64,000 nucleotides of DNA, from the NCBI GenBank assembly GCA_964035795.1, contig CAXIVU010000139.1, positions 1-64,000 on the forward strand. Direction: 5' to 3'. The notes below the pieces were generated by a model that made no database searches, was not told the DNA's origin, and worked only from the letters and a program-made list of their open reading frames with translations. The DNA comes from Pterobdella sp. o SKG-2022. Lineage: Eukaryota; Annelida; Clitellata; Hirudinida; Piscicolidae. Each line of letters starts with the position of its first letter. Positions within the stretch are counted from its first letter, which is position 1. The position numbers and the translations under genes were made by a program. Below are positions 56,701 to 62,700 of the stretch, piece after piece.

Positions 56701-59700
56701 AATAACAGTTGTTGTTTGCGTTGATGTTGCAATCGTTGTCGAAACTGTTGTAGCTGTAGCCAATGAAGTTGTTGTTACAGAAATTGTAGTTGGCGTTGTT
56801 GTTTCTACAGTAGTAACTGTTGGCGTAGATTTAGACAACATTTCTGTCGTTGTTGTCATAATAACAGTTGTTGTTTGCGTTGATGTTGCAATCGTTGTCG
56901 AAACTGTTGTAGCTGTAGCCAATGAAGTTGTTGTTACAGTTATTGTAGTTGGCGTTGTTGTTTCTACAGTAGTAACTGTTGGCGTAGATTTAGACAACAT
57001 TTCTGTCGTTGTTGTCATAATAACAGTTGTTGTTTGCGTTGATGTTGCAATCGTTGTCGAAACTGTTGTAGCTGTAGCCAATGAAGTTGTTGTTACAGTT
57101 ATTGTAGTTGGCGTTGTTGTTTCTACAGTAGTAACTGTTGGCGTAGATTTAGACAACATTTCTGTCGTTGTTGTCATAATAACAGTTGTTGTTTGCGTTG
57201 ATGTTGCAATCGTTGTCGAAACTGTTGTAGCTGTAGCCAATGAAGTTGTTGTTACAGTTATTGTAGTTGGCGTTGTTGTTTCTACAGTAGTAACTGTTGG
57301 CGTAGATTTAGACAACATTTCTGTCGTTGTTGTCATAATAACAGTTGTTGTTTGCGTTGATGTTGCAATCGTTGTCGAAACTGTTGTAGCTGTAGCCAAT
57401 GAAGTTGTTGTTACAGTTATTGTAGTTGGCGTTGTTGTTTCTACAGTAGTAACTGTTGGCGTAGATTTAGACAACATTTCTGTCGTTGTTGTCATAATAA
57501 CAGTTGTTGTTTGCGTTGATGTTGCAATCGTTGTCGAAACTGTTGTAGCTGTAGCCAATGAAGTTGTTGTTACAGTTATTGTAGTTGGCGTTGTTGTTTC
57601 TACAGTAGTAACTGTTGGCGTAGATTTAGACAACATTTCTGTCGTTGTTGTCATAATAACAGTTGTTGTTTGCGTTGATGTTGCAATCGTTGTCGAAACT
57701 GTTGTAGCTGTAGCCAATGAAGTTGTTGTTACAGTTATTGTAGTTGGCGTTGTTGTTTCTACAGTAGTAACTGTTGGCGTAGATTTAGACAACATTTCTG
57801 TCGTTGTTGTCATAATAACAGTTGTTGTTTGCGTTGATGTTGCAATCGTTGTCGAAACTGTTGTAGCTGTAGCCAATGAAGTTGTTGTTACAGTTATTGT
57901 AGTTGGCGTTGTTGTTTCTACAGTAGTAACTGTTGGCGTAGATTTAGACAACATTTCTGTCGTTGTTGTCATAATAACAGTTGTTGTTTGCGTTGATGTT
58001 GCAATCGTTGTCGAAACTGTTGTAGCTGTAGCCAATGAAGTTGTTGTTACAGTTATTGTAGTTGGCGTTGTTGTTTCTACAGTAGTAACTGTTGGCGTAG
58101 ATTTAGACAACATTTCTGTCGTTGTTGTCATAATAACAGTTGTTGTTTGCGTTGATGTTGCAATCGTTGTCGAAACTGTTGTAGCTGTAGCCAATGAAGT
58201 TGTTGTTACAGTTATTGTAGTTGGCGTTGTTGTTTCTACAGTAGTAACTGTTGGCGTAGATTTAGACAACATTTCTGTCGTTGTTGTCATAATAACAGTT
58301 GTTGTTTGCGTTGATGTTGCAATCGTTGTCGAAACTGTTGTAGCTGTAGCCAATGAAGTTGTTGTTACAGTTATTGTAGTTGGCGTTGTTGTTTCTACAG
58401 TAGTAACTGTTGGCGTAGATTTAGACAACATTTCTGTCGTTGTTGTCATAATAACAGTTGTTGTTTGCGTTGATGTTGCAATCGTTGTCGAAACTGTTGT
58501 AGCTGTAGCCAATGAAGTTGTTGTTACAGTTATTGTAGTTGGCGTTGTTGTTTCTACAGTAGTAACTGTTGGCGTAGATTTAGACAACATTTCTGTCGTT
58601 GTTGTCATAATAACAGTTGTTGTTTGCGTTGATGTTGCAATCGTTGTCGAAACTGTTGTAGCTGTAGCCAATGAAGTTGTTGTTACAGTTATTGTAGTTG
58701 GCGTTGTTGTTTCTACAGTAGTAACTGTTGGCGTAGATTTAGACAACATTTCTGTCGTTGTTGTCATAATAACAGTTGTTGTTTGCGTTGATGTTGCAAT
58801 CGTTGTCGAAACTGTTGTAGCTGTAGCCAATGAAGTTGTTGTTACAGTTATTGTAGTTGGCGTTGTTGTTTCTACAGTAGTAACTGTTGGCGTAGATTTA
58901 GACAACATTTCTGTCGTTGTTGTCATAATAACAGTTGTTGTTTGCGTTGATGTTGCAATCGTTGTCGAAACTGTTGTAGCTGTAGCCAATGAAGTTGTTG
59001 TTACAGTTATTGTAGTTGGCGTTGTTGTTTCTACAGTAGTAACTGTTGGCGTAGATTTAGACAACATTTCTGTCGTTGTTGTCATAATAACAGTTGTTGT
59101 TTGCGTTGATGTTGCAATCGTTGTCGAAACTGTTGTAGCTGTAGCCAATGAAGTTGTTGTTACAGTTATTGTAGTTGGCGTTGTTGTTTCTACAGTAGTA
59201 ACTGTTGGCGTAGATTTAGACAACATTTCTGTCGTTGTTGTCATAATAACAGTTGTTGTTTGCGTTGATGTTGCAATCGTTGTCGAAACTGTTGTAGCTG
59301 TAGCCAATGAAGTTGTTGTTACAGTTATTGTAGTTGGCGTTGTTGTTTCTACAGTAGTAACTGTTGGCGTAGATTTAGACAACATTTCTGTCGTTGTTGT
59401 CATAATAACAGTTGTTGTTTGCGTTGATGTTGCAATCGTTGTCGAAACTGTTGTAGCTGTAGCCAATGAAGTTGTTGTTACAGTTATTGTAGTTGGCGTT
59501 GTTGTTTCTACAGTAGTAACTGTTGGCGTAGATTTAGACAACATTTCTGTCGTTGTTGTCATAATAACAGTTGTTGTTTGCGTTGATGTTGCAATCGTTG
59601 TCGAAACTGTTGTAGCTGTAGCCAATGAAGTTGTTGTTACAGTTATTGTAGTTGGCGTTGTTGTTTCTACAGTAGTAACTGTTGGCGTAGATTTAGACAA

Positions 59701-62700
59701 CATTTCTGTCGTTGTTGTCATAATAACAGTTGTTGTTTGCGTTGATGTTGCAATCGTTGTCGAAACTGTTGTAGCTGTAGCCAATGAAGTTGTTGTTACA
59801 GTTATTGTAGTTGGCGTTGTTGTTTCTACAGTAGTAACTGTTGGCGTAGATTTAGACAACATTTCTGTCGTTGTTGTCATAATAACAGTTGTTGTTTGCG
59901 TTGATGTTGCAATCGTTGTCGAAACTGTTGTAGCTGTAGCCAATGAAGTTGTTGTTACAGTTATTGTAGTTGGCGTTGTTGTTTCTACAGTAGTAACTGT
60001 TGGCGTAGATTTAGACAACATTTCTGTCGTTGTTGTCATAATAACAGTTGTTGTTTGCGTTGATGTTGCAATCGTTGTCGAAACTGTTGTAGCTGTAGCC
60101 AATGAAGTTGTTGTTACAGTTATTGTAGTTGGCGTTGTTGTTTCTACAGTAGTAACTGTTGGCGTAGATTTAGACAACATTTCTGTCGTTGTTGTCATAA
60201 TAACAGTTGTTGTTTGCGTTGATGTTGCAATCGTTGTCGAAACTGTTGTAGCTGTAGCCAATGAAGTTGTTGTTACAGTTATTGTAGTTGGCGTTGTTGT
60301 TTCTACAGTAGTAACTGTTGGCGTAGATTTAGACAACATTTCTGTCGTTGTTGTCATAATAACAGTTGTTGTTTGCGTTGATGTTGCAATCGTTGTCGAA
60401 ACTGTTGTAGCTGTAGCCAATGAAGTTGTTGTTACAGTTATTGTAGTTGGCGTTGTTGTTTCTACAGTAGTAACTGTTGGCGTAGATTTAGACAACATTT
60501 CTGTCGTTGTTGTCATAATAACAGTTGTTGTTTGCGTTGATGTTGCAATCGTTGTCGAAACTGTTGTAGCTGTAGCCAATGAAGTTGTTGTTACAGTTAT
60601 TGTAGTTGGCGTTGTTGTTTCTACAGTAGTAACTGTTGGCGTAGATTTAGACAACATTTCTGTCGTTGTTGTCATAATAACAGTTGTTGTTTGCGTTGAT
60701 GTTGCAATCGTTGTCGAAACTGTTGTAGCTGTAGCCAATGAAGTTGTTGTTACAGTTATTGTAGTTGGCGTTGTTGTTTCTACAGTAGTAACTGTTGGCG
60801 TAGATTTAGACAACATTTCTGTCGTTGTTGTCATAATAACAGTTGTTGTTTGCGTTGATGTTGCAATCGTTGTCGAAACTGTTGTAGCTGTAGCCAATGA
60901 AGTTGTTGTTACAGTTATTGTAGTTGGCGTTGTTGTTTCTACAGTAGTAACTGTTGGCGTAGATTTAGACAACATTTCTGTCGTTGTTGTCATAATAACA
61001 GTTGTTGTTTGCGTTGATGTTGCAATCGTTGTCGAAACTGTTGTAGCTGTAGCCAATGAAGTTGTTGTTACAGTTATTGTAGTTGGCGTTGTTGTTTCTA
61101 CAGTAGTAACTGTTGGCGTAGATTTAGACAACATTTCTGTCGTTGTTGTCATAATAACAGTTGTTGTTTGCGTTGATGTTGCAATCGTTGTCGAAACTGT
61201 TGTAGCTGTAGCCAATGAAGTTGTTGTTACAGTTATTGTAGTTGGCGTTGTTGTTTCTACAGTAGTAACTGTTGGCGTAGATTTAGACAACATTTCTGTC
61301 GTTGTTGTCATAATAACAGTTGTTGTTTGCGTTGATGTTGCAATCGTTGTCGAAACTGTTGTAGCTGTAGCCAATGAAGTTGTTGTTACAGAAATTGTAG
61401 TTGGCGTTGTTGTTTCTACAGTAGTAACTGTTGGCGTAGATTTAGACAACATTTCTGTCGTTGTTGTCATAATAACAGTTGTTGTTTGCGTTGATGTTGC
61501 AATCGTTGTCGAAACTGTTGTAGCTGTAGCCAATGAAGTTGTTGTTACAGAAATTGTAGTTGGCGTTGTTGTTTCTACAGTAGTAACTGTTGGCGTAGAT
61601 TTAGACAACATTTCTGTCGTTGTTGTCATAATAACAGTTGTTGTTTGCGTTGATGTTGCAATCGTTGTCGAAACTGTTGTAGCTGTAGCCAATGAAGTTG
61701 TTGTTACAGAAATTGTAGTTGGCGTTGTTGTTTCTACAGTAGTAACTGTTGGCGTAGATTTAGACAACATTTCTGTCGTTGTTGTCATAATAACAGTTGT
61801 TGTTTGCGTTGATGTTGCAATCGTTGTCGAAACTGTTGTAGCTGTAGCCAATGAAGTTGTTGTTACAGTTATTGTAGTTGGCGTTGTTGTTTCTACAGTA
61901 GTAACTGTTGGCGTAGATTTAGACAACATTTCTGTCGTTGTTGTCATAATAACAGTTGTTGTTTGCGTTGATGTTGCAATCGTTGTCGAAACTGTTGTAG
62001 CTGTAGCCAATGAAGTTGTTGTTACAGTTATTGTAGTTGGCGTTGTTGTTTCTACAGTAGTAACTGTTGGCGTAGATTTAGACAACATTTCTGTCGTTGT
62101 TGTCATAATAACAGTTGTTGTTTGCGTTGATGTTGCAATCGTTGTCGAAACTGTTGTAGCTGTAGCCAATGAAGTTGTTGTTACAGTTATTGTAGTTGGC
62201 GTTGTTGTTTCTACAGTAGTAACTGTTGGCGTAGATTTAGACAACATTTCTGTCGTTGTTGTCATAATAACAGTTGTTGTTTGCGTTGATGTTGCAATCG
62301 TTGTCGAAACTGTTGTAGCTGTAGCCAATGAAGTTGTTGTTACAGTTATTGTAGTTGGCGTTGTTGTTTCTACAGTAGTAACTGTTGGCGTAGATTTAGA
62401 CAACATTTCTGTCGTTGTTGTCATAATAACAGTTGTTGTTTGCGTTGATGTTGCAATCGTTGTCGAAACTGTTGTAGCTGTAGCCAATGAAGTTGTTGTT
62501 ACAGTTATTGTAGTTGGCGTTGTTGTTTCTACAGTAGTAACTGTTGGCGTAGATTTAGACAACATTTCTGTCGTTGTTGTCATAATAACAGTTGTTGTTT
62601 GCGTTGATGTTGCAATCGTTGTCGAAACTGTTGTAGCTGTAGCCAATGAAGTTGTTGTTACAGTTATTGTAGTTGGCGTTGTTGTTTCTACAGTAGTAAC